Source: Margaritispora aquatica
Taxonomy: Eukaryota > Ascomycota > Leotiomycetes > Helotiales > Discinellaceae
Direction of reading: 5' to 3'
Assembly: GCA_007644065.1 (NCBI GenBank)
Contig: VJWN01000001.1
Coordinates: 1,812,340-1,876,339, forward strand
Length of the DNA: 64,000 nucleotides
The notes below the pieces were generated by a model. That model saw only the letters and a program-made list of their open reading frames with translations. It did no database searches and was not told the origin of the DNA. Shown piece after piece: positions 21,995 to 34,698 of this stretch (position 1 is its first letter; each line of letters starts with the position of its first letter). Made by a program: the position numbers and the translations under genes.

Positions 21995-22877
21995 AGAGAT
22001 CAATGAAACGGCTCGTCAATCCGCGATGTCATAACATAGACTAAAGGCAAGGAAGGCATTCCCTTGACCATCGAAAGAAAATGGTATGAGAGATAAGAGC
22101 CCTGCTTTTTTGGAACGGGTATTCTCCAGTCTACAGTACAAGGCCAGTCATAGTCGAGATGTGAAGAAGTGACAATTCGACTTGGATGGAAAGTTCACCT
22201 TGCATAGATACATCCATGCATCTCGCTAAAGCTCCTATCCTATCCACGCCGCAACTAAGGGAAAGCTCTCGGCTGCTGGGTAATGGGAATTTATGACCGT
22301 GGCAGTACTTTACTATTTGCGCCGTCGTTCTTTGCACCAATGATATAAACAAGTGAAATAATTTCTTTGCGCGGGATTGACATTACCTAAGGTACTGTCG
22401 GTTGGGGTATTTCTTCTTTCACACGTGTAACAAGAGATATTTCTTTCCCTCGCTCGTCATTTTCTCTGAACTGGTGGGCGCCAATATCATGCGATGGATG
22501 AACCATACGGGTTTGAAGTGCCGCGATCCGATGTGAGAAAGACACCAAACACATATTCAAATTTCCTTTTTTTTTCCTCTCTTTTTTTTTTCTTTCTCTT
22601 CTCAATTCATCCTTGACCCTATGATGCAGAGTGATGAAGTGTACGGTGCGGACCGCGGGTGTTGGGAAGTGAGAAGTGGAAGTGGAACACTCCAGTATAA
22701 GTGGCGGGCGGCGGCTATGTGTCAAAAGTAAGACTCCGCATAATGCTTGAGGTTCTTTATTCCGGATTTACATCAAAATTAACATTTCCGCTCCTCATAG
22801 CTGCTTTAACCTTACGTGATTCTGGGGGCATTCGCTGCTCTTAGTTCCCTCTCATGCAGTCTTATGCAGATCTTTTG

Positions 22878-22925
22878 GGACTATTGTGGACTATTATGGA
22901 CTACTTAGGACTATTTGGGACTTTT
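22878..22925. repeat. Degenerate GGACTATT repeat
   Basis: Five imperfect units beginning GGGACTA or GGACTA (TTGGGACTATTGTGGACTA and similar), ending in a T-rich stretch. Confidence 0.6.
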
Positions 22926-23104
22926 TTATTATTATTAGAGTTTACGGGTAGAGAGATGTGAGAGATAGGAAATGGTCATCGCTTATCGTCAACGACAGAC
23001 GGACGATGGACGACAAAACTGAAATGTGATCAGCCCCTAAGGCTAAAAAAAAAAACACATGCATTGTGTTCAGCCAAACAACATCCTGGACACAACATCA
23101 ACAA

Positions 23105-23169
23105 ACCACAACCACAACCACAACCACAACCACAACCACAACCACAACCACAACCATAACCATAACCAC
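23105..23169. repeat. CAACCA hexanucleotide array
   Basis: About ten tandem copies of ACCACA/CAACCA, the last two changed to ACCATA. It lies about 0.8 kb upstream of the MATE gene. The unit is not the fungal telomere repeat (TTAGGG/CCCTAA), so it is an ordinary minisatellite. Confidence 0.85.
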
Positions 23170-23946
23170 CTAACGTCAATCTTCCAAGCTTGAAAAGTTA
23201 CCTACCCGTCAATGCAAGCGGTACAGTAAATGGACCTATTCGGCCCTTGATCCTGTGTCAATTGATTGCGAGAACCAATCCAATTGAGTCTTGGATGAAT
23301 CAACATGCCACGATGGACCGACAATCACCTCCTCCTCCTCCTCTTCCGCAGTTCCAGTTCGAGAACCAACAGGCAAAGGCAGAGCTAGATCTGCATTCAT
23401 ATCATATTGATATGGGGCAAGCGGAACAGTGGTTTGTGATATGTAGCTAAGGTAAGGTAAGGTAGGGTTGTATGTCTGGGTGGTAGGTTAGTATGGCATT
23501 GTTCATATCTGTTACGTTCCTGTTTGTCATTTGCAAGACCATCCACCATCCACCACCATCGACTATCCCCATCCCATGTACCCTGTCCTACCTTCAGCCA
23601 GACACTGACTGTTGTCATACCTCCCCCGATTATTTCCCTCGAAAGGGAAGCGCAGAAGCAGAAGCAGAAGTATCAGCAAAGAGTCTGCCGCTCAAAGACG
23701 AAGGTCTCGATGGGGTGGATATATGCATCTCTAGTCGCGAGTCTCTTGTCTCAACTTTTCTCCTGGTTCTGTCCGTCATACATATCGTTCATGTCTCACA
23801 TGCGTGAATTTGCTTGCACAGCTGCAATTGTTATATTCGATATATAGTCCTCTCAGGTAATTGAGACAGACTTTCTTCTTTTGCATACCAAGCTGTTGTT
23901 GCTGCTGTCGGGTTGTTGATATACGTCTGTACGTCTACACACAACC

Positions 23947-25606
23947 ATGGAAGAAGACACGGACACCAAGGACACTCAGTCCTGGCTCCCTCAATTCCTG
24001 CGCTCGCAACCCTCCTCACCACCCTCCTCACCACCCTCGACCCCACCAAACGAGCGCTCCTCACTCCTGCCGAAGCCCTCGCCGACCTCCTCTGCCTCAT
24101 CGCACACAGCAACTTCGCCCACCGCGCACGGCGAAACCTACGAAGTCGACGACCAAGACTCCCCAGCCAAGCAATGGCTCTCCGAATTCCTCCTCCTGCT
24201 GCGCGCCTCCGTGCCCGTCATCCTCGCCTACACGCTGCAAAACTCGCTGCAGACCTTCTCCGTCCTGGTCGTGGGACGGCTGTCCCCAGAGGCCCTGGCC
24301 ACCGCGGCATTCAGCTACATGTTTGCCATGTCGACGGCGTGGCTGATTGCGCTGGGAGGATCGACTGCGTTGGACACATTGGCGTCGTCGACGTTTACAG
24401 GGAGCAAGAACCCGCATGATTTGGGCGTGTTGCTGCAGAGGGCGTTTTTGGTTTTGACGGCGTTCTACGTCCCGGTTGCGATATTATGGGCGTGCTCGGC
24501 GCCTGTGTTTAGGTTGTTGGGCCAGGAGGAGTATATTTGCGTGGATAGTGCGAGGTTTCTGACTGCGTTGATTCCAGGAGGATTGGGGTATATATATTTT
24601 GAGGCGATGAAGAAATACCTCCAGGCGCAAGGTATGCACACCCCTCTTTTCCCCTCCACAGGATACAGGCAAACACTAACTCACCCACCCAGAAATAATG
24701 CGCCCAGGAACCTATGTCCTCCTCCTGACTTCCCCTCTCAACATCGCCCTCAACTACCTCTTCATCTACACCTTTAAACTCGGTCTCATCGGAGCACCTC
24801 TCGCTACCGGCCTCTCCTACTGGATCTCCTTCCTGCTGCTCGTCCTGTACGCCTACTTCGTGGCCGGCTCACGCTGCTGGGGCGGCTGGTCCTGGGCCTG
24901 CGTGCATAACATGCGGACCTTCGCCCGCCTCGCCATCCTCGGCGTCGTGCACGTCGGCACCGAATGGTGGGCCTTTGAGATCGTGGCCCTCGCGGCAGGG
25001 AGACTCGGCACCATCCCGCTCGCTGCGCAGAGCGTGATTATGACGACGGACCAAGTCATGAATACGATCCCATTCGGCATTGGCGTCGCTGCTTCGGCGC
25101 GCGTGGGGAACTTGCTAGGGGCCAGGAACGCAAGGGGTGCAAGGAGAGCGGCGAATGTAGCGGCGTGGTTGAGTATCGTGGCTGGCACGGTCGTGCTGAT
25201 CGTGCTGATGAGCGTGAAGGATTTCTTTGCCAAGATCTTTAATGACGACGTGGATGTTGTCCGGCTCACAGCGGAAGTCATGCCGTACGTCGCTTTGTTC
25301 CAGATTGCGGACGGGCTGAACGGCTCGTGTGGCGGCAGTTTGAGGGGCATGGGGAGGCAGCATATTGGGGCCGCGGTCAATATCGTGAGCTATTATATGG
25401 GTGCGCTCCCACTGGGTATCTGGCTCGCGTTCCACGGTTGGGGACTCCAGGGCCTGTGGGTTGGACAGTGTATTGCGCTCTATCTTGTCGGTGCGTTGGA
25501 GTGGGTTATTGTCGCGTGGAGTGATTTCGAGGTGCAGGTTCAGAGGGCCTTTGAGAGGATGGATGAGGGGGAGAGGGTGGAGGTTGGTGGGGTTGGTGGT
25601 GCGTAG
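23947..25606 (+). CDS. MATE-family efflux transporter (ERC1-like)
   Basis: Two exons, 23947-24631 and 24693-25606; 1599 nt, 532 residues. The start (ACCATGG) has an excellent context. The first 75 or so residues are hydrophilic and Ser/Pro-rich. Two homologous six-helix halves follow, with MATE-type features: an early PVILAYTLQNSLQTFSVLVV helix, then GGSTALDTLASSTFTGSKN, RPGTYVLLLTSPLNIALNY after the intron, and ASARVGNLLGARNARGARRA and GSCGGSLRGMGRQ in the second half. Family members are H+ or Na+-coupled antiporters that export cationic drugs or metabolites; the yeast relative Erc1 gives ethionine resistance. The location is probably vacuolar or plasma membrane. Codon use in the first exon is notably GC-rich. 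Substrate unknown. Confidence 0.93.
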
Positions 25607-28600
25607 GTTGGCTTTGCTTGCTGCGGAGTGTCAGATGATTGGGGGTTATAGAGTGTAGCTTTAGTGTGGAGGAGGAGTGTCTTGGATGAGGTGGAGGTTG
25701 AGATTGAACTTGAGGTTAAGTTTGGTCTACGTCACGATTTATGATAAGATGAATGGGTCTTGAAAACGGATTGTAAAAAGGGCGTTGGAGGTTGGCGGAT
25801 ATGATGTCTCCATGCTAAAATACGTTAGATTTTGGGTTAGATACTTCCATTGTGTAAAGACTTTTTATATTTATATCCATATCTATATTTTTACTCTCTC
25901 TACCTCCCGCCTTGCTCCTTGGTGATCCCTTTCTTTCTTTCTTTCTTTGAACCTGCTGTTGCGTGTGCAGAGGCTGCTTGCTTGTTACCTTTGATACTGT
26001 GTTATCGTGGCATCTTAATCGTGTCCACTGTCCACTGTCTATTGCGCAGAGAAGTCGGTGAGAAGCAATAGGTGAGAAATGAAATGATAAGTGTTAGAGT
26101 GAATGAAGCATCCGACAAGGTAATCTCACATGCTCTCACCACGGCAAGGCCCCTCACGAAAATGAAGCTGATTGTTGTTCTTCTGACTACGAAATCCACA
26201 GCCAATCTATATCATCTCACAGAAAGGAAAACACTATATAACCCCTCCCCCTCCTCTCTCGCCTCCCACACAAATCACCATGCACAGAGCACCACGAACC
26301 GTCCGAAAATCGGGTCACTTTCATGCTCGGCCGGTTGCAGTCTTGTTTCCTGCTTAAGAAGGTAGCATTCAGGTGGGCTGTGTGGTTCGTTCTGAGATGT
26401 GCGAGGGTCGATGCTTGAGGTGGTAGATACAGGATCTTCCAGTTGCTGTTCGTGATAATGTCACTGCTGCCGCTGACTGTTCTCGCTGCTGTGGTTGTTG
26501 CTGTTGCTGCTGTTTCTGTTTCTGTCAGATGTCAGTTTTGAATTGTCTTCCCGTTCGGCTGGCTGGCTTTTGCTGCTTCGAAGTGAGTGGGTGAGCGGCT
26601 TGACGGCAAGGCAAGCTTGTAAAGTGGAATGAGAACACGGTGCTCCAACAATGTCCACGCCTTAGCGGCATTGGAAATCTCCCACCCCATATCTCGTATT
26701 CGATGTCTTTCGTTTCGTTGGCCGCGTCGAGTCCAGTCCAGACTTTCGATCTCTCGTTGGTGAGAATGCGTGCTTTGGCAGCGCTTTAGTGTGTGTGTGT
26801 GTGTGTGTGTGTCTGGACTTGAGGGTTAGTTGGTTTTGGTGGTAGGGGAGAGGGGTACATATACTTCTGTATGCATACGATTCCTTGAGGTGTTTGAAAG
26901 GTATTGTTACAGCTGAGTATCGAGGTCATTGCTACGTGTTGAGAAGACTGAATACATGATCTGTTCTCTAAAGTGCGTTTCGCCATTAACATAGGTATGT
27001 ATACCTAGATAACCAAGGGAAGCGAGCTCACTCTATAGCTGAATTACTCTGTGAGATTGAGCTGAACAGTGCGGCTCACTCACCCACTCAAAACCGGGTT
27101 GAAATTGAACAAAAAATATATAATTCACTGAGCGTGGAACTCTCTGGCTGCCAAAAAAAAAAGGATCTAGTAGGAAAAGACGAAGCCCACGTGCGATGTT
27201 TCTTTGAGCAAGAACTCATGTGAGATAATCTGTGAAGTGCTGATGTTTGTGCTGGGAGCTCGATCTTGACCATGTTTGTCTGAATTTTGGCTTGCCGAAA
27301 CATGCTGGTAAAGGAGTGGGTATAGAGATAGTGTTGGGACCCAGTAGCTATTTTGAGAGTGACAGCAAAAGTGAGTAAGTTTCGTAGGAGAGGTGTGTGG
27401 GAAAGGTTGGGGGCTTGACACTGACAAATCGGGTATGAGGTATCTTACTGTTGTCACACTGCACCAAGCGGGGAGAATCACGCAGACCAGTTTAAAATTC
27501 AGTTCTTGAAATGTTTAGTATCTCTCATAAAAACACTACGAGCGAAATTCAAAGGCATTTTGCAGAAGCATCGCTCTGGTGCAATCGTCATCTGGGTTTA
27601 TATTTTTCTGCATGCGAAAGTAATAATTAGGGGCGATGATTGTGAGATTTGTAGATGAAGTTGATTCGTTCCTTAGTTTAAGAGGTGCTTCTGTAAGTTC
27701 ATCATCAGTCTTAGTTCCTGAGCAAAGCAATTGCTGAGCTTCTCCATGTGGAACGGGCGGTAGGTATTCCTATTTCTCGCTTAGCGAATGAAGAGTTCAC
27801 TCTTCTCATTTTCTCACCCTCGCCTTACCTATAGCTCTAATACATATATCAAACCCTCGCATTTGTCGAATAGAATGCTTTGAATATTTACATGTAATCT
27901 TCTTGAACTCCCAGCCATACCTCATTTTGAAGAGCCCAGATCTGTGTAGCACACGAATTATGTGGGTGTCAGTTTGCGCCCGAGCTCCTGTCAACAACAG
28001 TGATGGCCTCCGTATCACTGGCTAAATCGAGGGTTAAAATTCGTTTAAGGTACACTAGACGTTGATCACATGTCAAATGCGTGGAAATGAAGATTGGATT
28101 GTTGACAACAAGCGGTCGAGGTCGACAGCAGTTATACTCTCCCAACACTGCACAAATAGGGAAGGGGGTAATTTAACAGCTTTTCTGCTTTGGAATCCAA
28201 CCAATATCGCCGCAATTCCTCGCGGTCTAGGTCCCAGTGACATTCAACGGACCTCACGATTTATTCATTCGCTTCGCCGCAAGAACGAGTCATCTATCCA
28301 AGCTCATGTTTTCAGTGCTGCTTGAGCTTGTCAGTGACGCTGGAACCGACTCTTTTATAGTTATCACCGAGTATGGCATGGCAAGAGCTGAGACCCTTAA
28401 CTTCAAAAATTCGAGTTTGGGGCTCACTCGCGATTGATATCGAGTAGTTACGAGGGTCTTTGCAGCAGGGGAGACTTGACATAGAAGTGAGTTTGTGAAA
28501 CACCCTTGAGATAGCCAAGATAGAAGCAGATACTCCCGTAATGATTACGAGTCAAGATTATTGATAAGATTTGGAATAATACAGCAGGGGTGGTGATTTC

Positions 28601-30201
28601 ACTTTTGCATCGTTCCCACATCCCCAGTGTGTGAATTCAAATTCACACACATTTCACCTGACCACTTGTTCCAAATGTTGTGTCATACACTATCCTGTGT
28701 ATGCCAGTCATATTCCACTGAAGCCGCTTGAGGACATGCTCCTCCGCATGTTTTCCCCAATCTTTGGCATTTGCAATACGTCCATACAGGCGACGCTACG
28801 GAACTTACCCACCCACCACGACGCCCTTCTCGTCTCATCAGCAACACAACCGCCTCTTCAGCAAAACCTATAAATACACAACTGGCGCCATAGACATATC
28901 CAATCACCCCCATTCCCACGAGAAAGGTAAGACAGCGTTCGAAAACCATGCCATGTCATGCACACAGCTGCAGGGCCGTAGGTAGTGAGTGGTTTCTCGG
29001 GTTCGGTCTCAGTCTCGTAGCCGAGAGACACATAGGGCAGCCCATGTCTCATGCGAGTGATAAGTATTTGAGTTTCTTTCTCGTGCTCTGTTTCGCACGA
29101 GCAAGCGAGCGCCAGATGTCGTACTGTTCGGATCAGGTACTGTACTCGTATGCAAAGATGTCATTTGTTTTCGCTTCTCGCTTCTCGCCTTGCTTCTATA
29201 TTGCTTTTGCCTTTGCCTTTGTCTTTACCTTGTGCTGCACGCACACGCGCACGGGATCCGAGTAGATGCCACCGTGGGGTCGAAATGTAAGATCTTAACA
29301 CAGTGGGGGTCCTTTTCGTGTAGAACTGGGTGGTGGGAAGGAAGGGTCTGAAACTTTGATGATTCGATTTAGGTAGTTGGGACGAAAAGTGTGTTGCCCA
29401 ATGTAGTGCCGCGCATGGTTGGATACCTACATAGGTGACCAACATCATGCGCTCTCTGTTTTTAAAGAAATGAATCCAAAACACTTAGACGCACAGCTTT
29501 GGTTGGCTAACAAAAATTGTGTTGACAACGTATTCCCTGGGCCGGGAGCGCATAATACTGCCCCCCGCCCGTACCGTCGACATGGATGGGAAGTACTTGC
29601 ATGACAACGAATTCTGCTTGCATGGCCTGGGTAGTCGGTGGTTGGTGGTTGGGTCAGCCATCTTTGGGGGATTTGGGGTCTAGAATTTGGGTTTGCGGTA
29701 TTCTCCATGATTTACTCGGGTGTGGGAGGATTCTCAAAGTGTTGATCTCGGGAGGGCCGAAGCCAGGTAGAAGAAGAAAAGAGTACAGAGGTGGAGAGGG
29801 TGGTGCTTATTCCTGTATTATTGGAGTCGGAATGTCGATGATGCAAGAGCATAGTGCTTAGAAAGTAACTTGATTGGAATTATGCCATAATGAAATGCAG
29901 AAAACTGCCTAGTCTATTGATCGTTAAATTGAGCCATGCAAATCTGAAGTTTACAAAGCGCTCCAGAGTGGAAATACTTCAGATTCGTATCGATCCCCAA
30001 CACAACGCCATTGCTTTGTATCTGCAGACCATAACCCGTCGCAAAGATACTCGCATACCATAATGTATACATCTTTTTCCTGATCCTTTTCCAAATGCTC
30101 CTGTACTGTCCTAGGCGCCTCACTATGCTGATCCTGTACTCCTTTACAACGATGACTTTACAACACTCGTAACATATCCCATCAAAGAGCTTGCGCAACA
30201 C
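25607..30201. other. 4.6-kb gene-poor region
   Basis: No gene can be supported on either strand. Features seen are a TTTC run (about 25930-25948), a CTG/TTG-rich tract (about 26495-26525), a (GT)12 microsatellite (26789-26812), a poly-A run (about 27151-27160) and a CTTTGC series (about 29200-29222). Open frames of 60-107 codons occur on both strands and overlap each other, with none matching a family. The last 300 bases are probably the 3' UTR of the minus-strand methyltransferase. Confidence 0.5.
26789..26812. repeat. (GT)12 microsatellite
   Basis: Twelve perfect GT units in intergenic DNA. Confidence 0.9.
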
Positions 30202-31460
30202 TTAAGGAGTAGCGCTCTTGGAAGTCGACGTTGGTGCATCTTCTGCCGCAGAAGCAGCAGCAGATGAAGCAGCCGTCTCTTCAGGAAATGGTTTCCTTCC
30301 CCAAACAACATACACTCGGTGATATGCGTGAACGTTCTTATCGGAGAGACACTTCCTCACATTCACCAAGTAGACCTCGATCTCCGTCTTGCTCCAATCC
30401 AGAATCCTCGAGAACAACCCCATGCTGAAGCCAGAAAGTCCTGCATGCCAGTTCTCCTCATTCATCTTGCCCAATTGCTTCAAGTGCGGATCCCTCGGCC
30501 ATCCGGTCATTGGCAACTTGAAAACTTCTTCGCGAACATCGACAAATCCAGCAGCTTCGTACCAAGCTTTCAGTTTGTTGGCGATTCGTACGGGTCTATT
30601 TGCAGTCATGGCGCAGTGATCAATTCTTCGTGTCCATTCGAGGAAAGGCCAGTCGCTTGGCATGGTCCCGTCGTCGGCGTATGGTATCGACATTATCTCC
30701 TGACTTTCCATGTAGCCTCCAGGTTTCGTGTACATGAAGGCCTTCCGAATAATCTCTCTGAAGTCTGTGAAACATCCCACGAGCACTCGAGTGTGGATGT
30801 AATCGAAATAAGCTGGTGGCACAGCCCAATCTTCCTCGCTTGCATCGTCAATGAAGAATTGCAAGTTTTCAGGCACATCCGAGGGTTGGATCGGTGAAAG
30901 ATCTGTTGCTTGAACGTCTGCATCCGGGAATTCGTCTGCTATTTCTATTGCCCACTGGCCAGTTCCAGTGCCAATATCTAAGATATGACGTGGTTCTGAC
31001 AGTGGTGCGAAGTAATTTCGACCAGAGAAGACATGTTTGAGAATTTCGTGTTGAAAATCGAGTCGATCGTTTTCCGTAGCATCGTTTGGGAAGAAATAAG
31101 CTGGAAATGTGTCAACAAAAGCTTCAAATGCAATGAAAACAGCTACTGACTTCCAGGGCGATATCCATGATAGGTTCGTCCGTTCTCGGTTTCGTATTTG
31201 TAGACACTACTCGTAGCGACTTGGGACGAACTATCCGAATACATTAGTAAATAGTGCGCAAGACTTGATGTGAGGTACAAGATTCGTGCTACTTTCGTCT
31301 CCGGATTGCTGGGTTTTGTACTCATCATATGAAATTTCCAGACTTGAGGATGTCTTATAGTGTGTTCGTCAGTATGTACACTATGTCTCACATTGCATAT
31401 AGTACCCACCTCAGCTTCAATCGGCGTCTCTTGGACGACTGGTGTGCTCTCACCACTCAT
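30202..31460 (-). CDS. LaeA-like SAM-dependent methyltransferase
   Basis: The last exon (31100-30202) and the exon before it (31230-31151) are firm; the 50-nt intron 31101-31150 joins GYRPG to YFFPNDATENDRLD. The core has the SAM-binding motif DIGTGTGQWAIEIADEFPDA, then ATDLSPIQP, the acidic IDDASEEDW, and TKPGGYMESQE. Later come AGFVDVREEVFKLPMTGWP and HAYHRVYVVWGRKP. This order is typical of LaeA-like proteins, many of which act on small secondary metabolites while LaeA itself is a nuclear regulator. The C-terminus is an Ala/Ser/Thr-rich tail. The N-terminus is unsettled: a strong branch site (TACTAAT) and acceptor precede 31230, but no donor of the right phase links it simply to the ATG at 31460 (MSGESTPVV). 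An extra small exon, or a start at the ATG-ATG near 31328, are alternatives. Confidence 0.8.
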
Positions 31461-33160
31461 GGCCACTGGTATCCCAAGGTGAAAGAGTCTGGATGGCGGA
31501 ACATCATCGCTGGCACCGGCACTTCCGTCCATTTTCACAATACAGGACAAGTTCACTAAGATCGACTAGTGTCCGTCTTTCCAACAACACACCGCCTAAG
31601 AATGAGCGTGTTTCCACAGTACAAAACTTGAGGCGTCTTTCAGAGTCGATTGCTGGATCCCAAAAGGAAGTAAACTGCGTGGGTTTGACAAAAGTGTCGC
31701 AAGTCTCCAAGTCCCAACCTTTCCAAGCCAACAAACGCAATTCCCAGGAGTCTGATTTGCGGCACATTTTCTCCTCTGGCGGGAAGTGCGGGACACCGAA
31801 CCTGTGGACTGGGACGAAAAAATCCCAGGAGCTTGGGACTGGGCCCTTGCTGATTGTGTCCTTCAGTGTACTGGGTACTGAGTGGCCTGGGCTGTGAAAC
31901 TTCGCAAGCATGAGCTGGATTGCGTTGTTGCTCCGACCCACGAATCAGCGTGTATGTTTAGTGTCCACCCCACCGAAATCATCAAACATCCTTCCTGCTT
32001 CGGGCCCCCGTTTCAGGGTATGGCCGCAAATGGCTGCTTCTTCAGTCAGAAGCCGGAGAGGGAAACCTAGTTGCCCGATGGATGCCCCATGGCTTGGTTC
32101 AGCCGAGGGAGAGGTAGCTTAAGCTTCAGTAATCAATCAACCTGGAGACAGTTCCTGTCATGGGTTCACTATTATATTTCAGGGGCTTGTAATCTTGTCT
32201 CAAGTCGACACACGAAGACAGATAAACACACCCGAAGAGGCAACCAGAGTGAGTACAGGTCAGTTGGAGAAACAGGATGCTGTGTGACATTCCCAGAATC
32301 CCGATGCAGTGGAAGATGCATGAGCTGGGCCAGCCCGAAGTAAGGGAGGGAACATGGCTTCGGTATGATGCCACATGCAAAGATGGTGATTGGGGTAGTC
32401 GTCTTAACAGTTTCATTATAAATACATTAATCGGTAAGCCTATATGCATAGTGCCAAAAGAGGTCTTCAATAGGTAGGGTTGTTAATACGTGAGGTGTCA
32501 GAATCCGATTGATTGGGAAAAGATAATGTTGAGGGCATTGTGGCACTCCGGTTTTTATTGAGGTATATGATCGCTCACATTTTTGGGGGATAGTTTGATA
32601 TCTCGTTTAGACTGAGTGTATACATCTGATAATGTTCAGTTGAATAGACAGGCAAATAATGGCTGATGAAAGTAGTTTTTAACTGCAAGCTAGCTAAGGT
32701 AAAGCCATTGCAAGGTATAGTCCTGGTTGACACACCTAATAAAATGCATGATTGGTTTAACAGAGGTAAATTCTCGTAAAAGACGAGTATCATAGTCCCA
32801 GCAGTTGTTTATTTTTTTGTCCATTTCATTTCAAATGTACTGGAATTCAGCGGGCGAACAGAGTATAGAATACCAAAGGCATTTGAAAGTTCCATTTATC
32901 CTCGCCAATAGTGGGGTATTGGCTGTATCAACTTTTCCGATGTCCCGCCTTTCAACCTCAAAATCTCCAAGCGATGAGTGAAGTTGTCAGCAGTGAACGC
33001 ATACACCTGCTACTTTAGGACATGCACAAGAAGTTACCCTCTACCTATACCTAAGACTGGAGTGAGTCACATGAGCAGGAAGAGAAATAAAACATAGAGT
33101 AACTCGAGATTTTACTGTGAGAATTTGAGTTTCAGCTCACTGCCTTTCATTCACTTCGCA
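31461..33160. other. Divergent promoter region between methyltransferase and decarboxylase
   Basis: The 1.7 kb lie between the 5' ends of a minus-strand methyltransferase and a plus-strand PLP decarboxylase. Opposing ORFs at about 31504-31941 (-) and 31442-31897 (+) overlap and match nothing known. The rest is AT-rich without a supported gene; an A-rich patch (GAAATAAAACATAGAG) lies about 80 nt upstream of the decarboxylase start. Confidence 0.45.
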
Positions 33161-34698
33161 ATGACATTTTCCGTCCAGTCCTCCTACGCCAAGCTTCGTG
33201 CTGTACTTGACAGCACTCCAAATGATGCATTGCCATCAACAACAGCTCTTCGGGCAGCCGAAGCTAGTCTGCCGATATCACTTCCAGAGACTGGTCTCGG
33301 GGAACAAGCGACCGAAGCTCATCTGTTATCAGATATCACTCCTGGCTTTAACGGACCCAAGACATCGGCGAATTACTATGGCTTTGTTACTGGTGGCGTC
33401 TTTCCAATTGCTGAGGTAGCCGACAACATTGTCACAGCTTTCGATCAGAATGTTCAGGTGCACTTGCCGGATCAAAGCATTAGTACAACGGTCGAGTACA
33501 GAGCTTTGAGTATGCTTCTAGGGTTGTTAGATTTGGATGACGGGTGGAAAGGAAGGACATTCACTACGGGTGCGACGGGTGCTAATACACTTGGTCTGGC
33601 GTGTGGAAGAGAAGCTGTTGTAAGTGCTCGGCTCAGAGCAGTAGGATCAAATGAAAGTGTTGGGGAGCTTGGGATTCTAGCAGCTTGCATGAAAGCTGGT
33701 ATTAAGGAAATCCAAATCTTGACCTCAATGGGTCATAGTTCACTGTATAAAGCTGCAAGTATTGTTGGATTAGGTCGTTCCTCGGTAAAGGATATCCCCT
33801 TCAGCAAAGAGGAGCCGTGGAGGTTAGACCTCAATGCATTAGAGCGGGAGTTGAAGAGAACCGAAGACGGCGTGGTCAGTATCGTGGCACTCAGTGCAGG
33901 AGAAGTCAACACTGGAATGTTTGCCATGGAGGGATCAAGCGAAATGAAAATCATCAGGAAGTTGTGTGATGATCATGGGGCATGGCTACATGTTGACGGT
34001 GGTAAGTCACTGAGTATACCCGTTGAATCTGGACAACATAACTAAGCTTCCTAGCTTTTGGTATATTTGCTCGAGCATTACCCGATACTCCAGAATTCTC
34101 GACACTGAGAGAGTGGGTATCTGGAATAGAGCTCGCAGACTCGATAGCTGGCGATGGGCATAAGATGCTGAATGTGCCATATGATTGTGGATTCTTCTTC
34201 ACTCGATCTGCTGATACACTGCCTTTGACATTTCAAAATCCAAACGCAGCATATCTGTCCTCTGGACCATCCACTATAGAATCTCCGCTCAATATTGGGC
34301 TTGAAAACTCGAGACGTTTCCGAGCACTGCCAGTCTATGCTGTTCTCCTAGCTCACGGTCGGCAAGGATTTGCCGAAATGTTCGCTCGACAAGTTCATTT
34401 AGCTCGAGGTATTTCCGAATTTCTGGAAGCAAGCGAAGAGTACGAAATATTGCCTGGCCAGGTTGTGGGTACCAAGAGAGATTTTGAGAAGACCCATATC
34501 ATTGTCATATTTAGAGCTGTAGACGAGAGGCTCAACGGTGAGCTTGTTGCCAAAATCAATGCGACGAGGAAGATATATGTGTCAGGCACGAAGTGGGGTG
34601 GGATACCTGCTTGTCGCTTTGCTATCAGCACTTGGAAAGTTGATGTTGAGAGGGATCTGAAACTCATTGAAGAAGTGTTGCAGGCGGTATCAAAATAA
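33161..34698 (+). CDS. Group II PLP-dependent amino-acid decarboxylase
   Basis: Two exons, 33161-34001 and 34055-34698; 1485 nt, 494 residues. The start ATG lies in CGCAATGACA; the open frame upstream has no earlier ATG. The fold-type I decarboxylase signature is clear: HVDGAFG at about 277-283, where D279 pairs with the pyridine nitrogen of PLP, and AGDGHKMLNVPYDCGFFF, where K317 is the Schiff-base lysine. TTGATGANTLGLACGREAV near 146 contributes the phosphate-binding part. Members (PF00282: aromatic-amino-acid, glutamate, histidine or cysteine-sulfinate decarboxylases) remove CO2 to make an amine. The substrate cannot be told from sequence. No targeting signal is seen, so it is probably cytosolic. 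The divergent neighbour is a LaeA-like methyltransferase, which would suit decarboxylation plus methylation of an amino-acid product; this is inference. Confidence 0.92.

Larger units (their letters stand above)
21537..23946. other. 2.4-kb intergenic region between TF and MATE genes
   Basis: No coding sequence supported. It contains a GGAT array (21971-21994), a degenerate GGACTATT series (about 22878-22925), a CAACCA array (23105-23169) and an AGAAGC tract (about 23652-23671). Short open frames around 23190-23850 are repeat-derived or CT-rich with no family match. The last few hundred bases should hold the MATE promoter. Confidence 0.5.

Noticed and set aside
23105..23169. Internal telomere repeat
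   Set aside because: The unit is CAACCA, not TTAGGG/CCCTAA.
31504..31941. 145-codon minus-strand ORF upstream of the methyltransferase
   Set aside because: It overlaps an opposing 151-codon frame and matches no family; it lies in the divergent promoter region.
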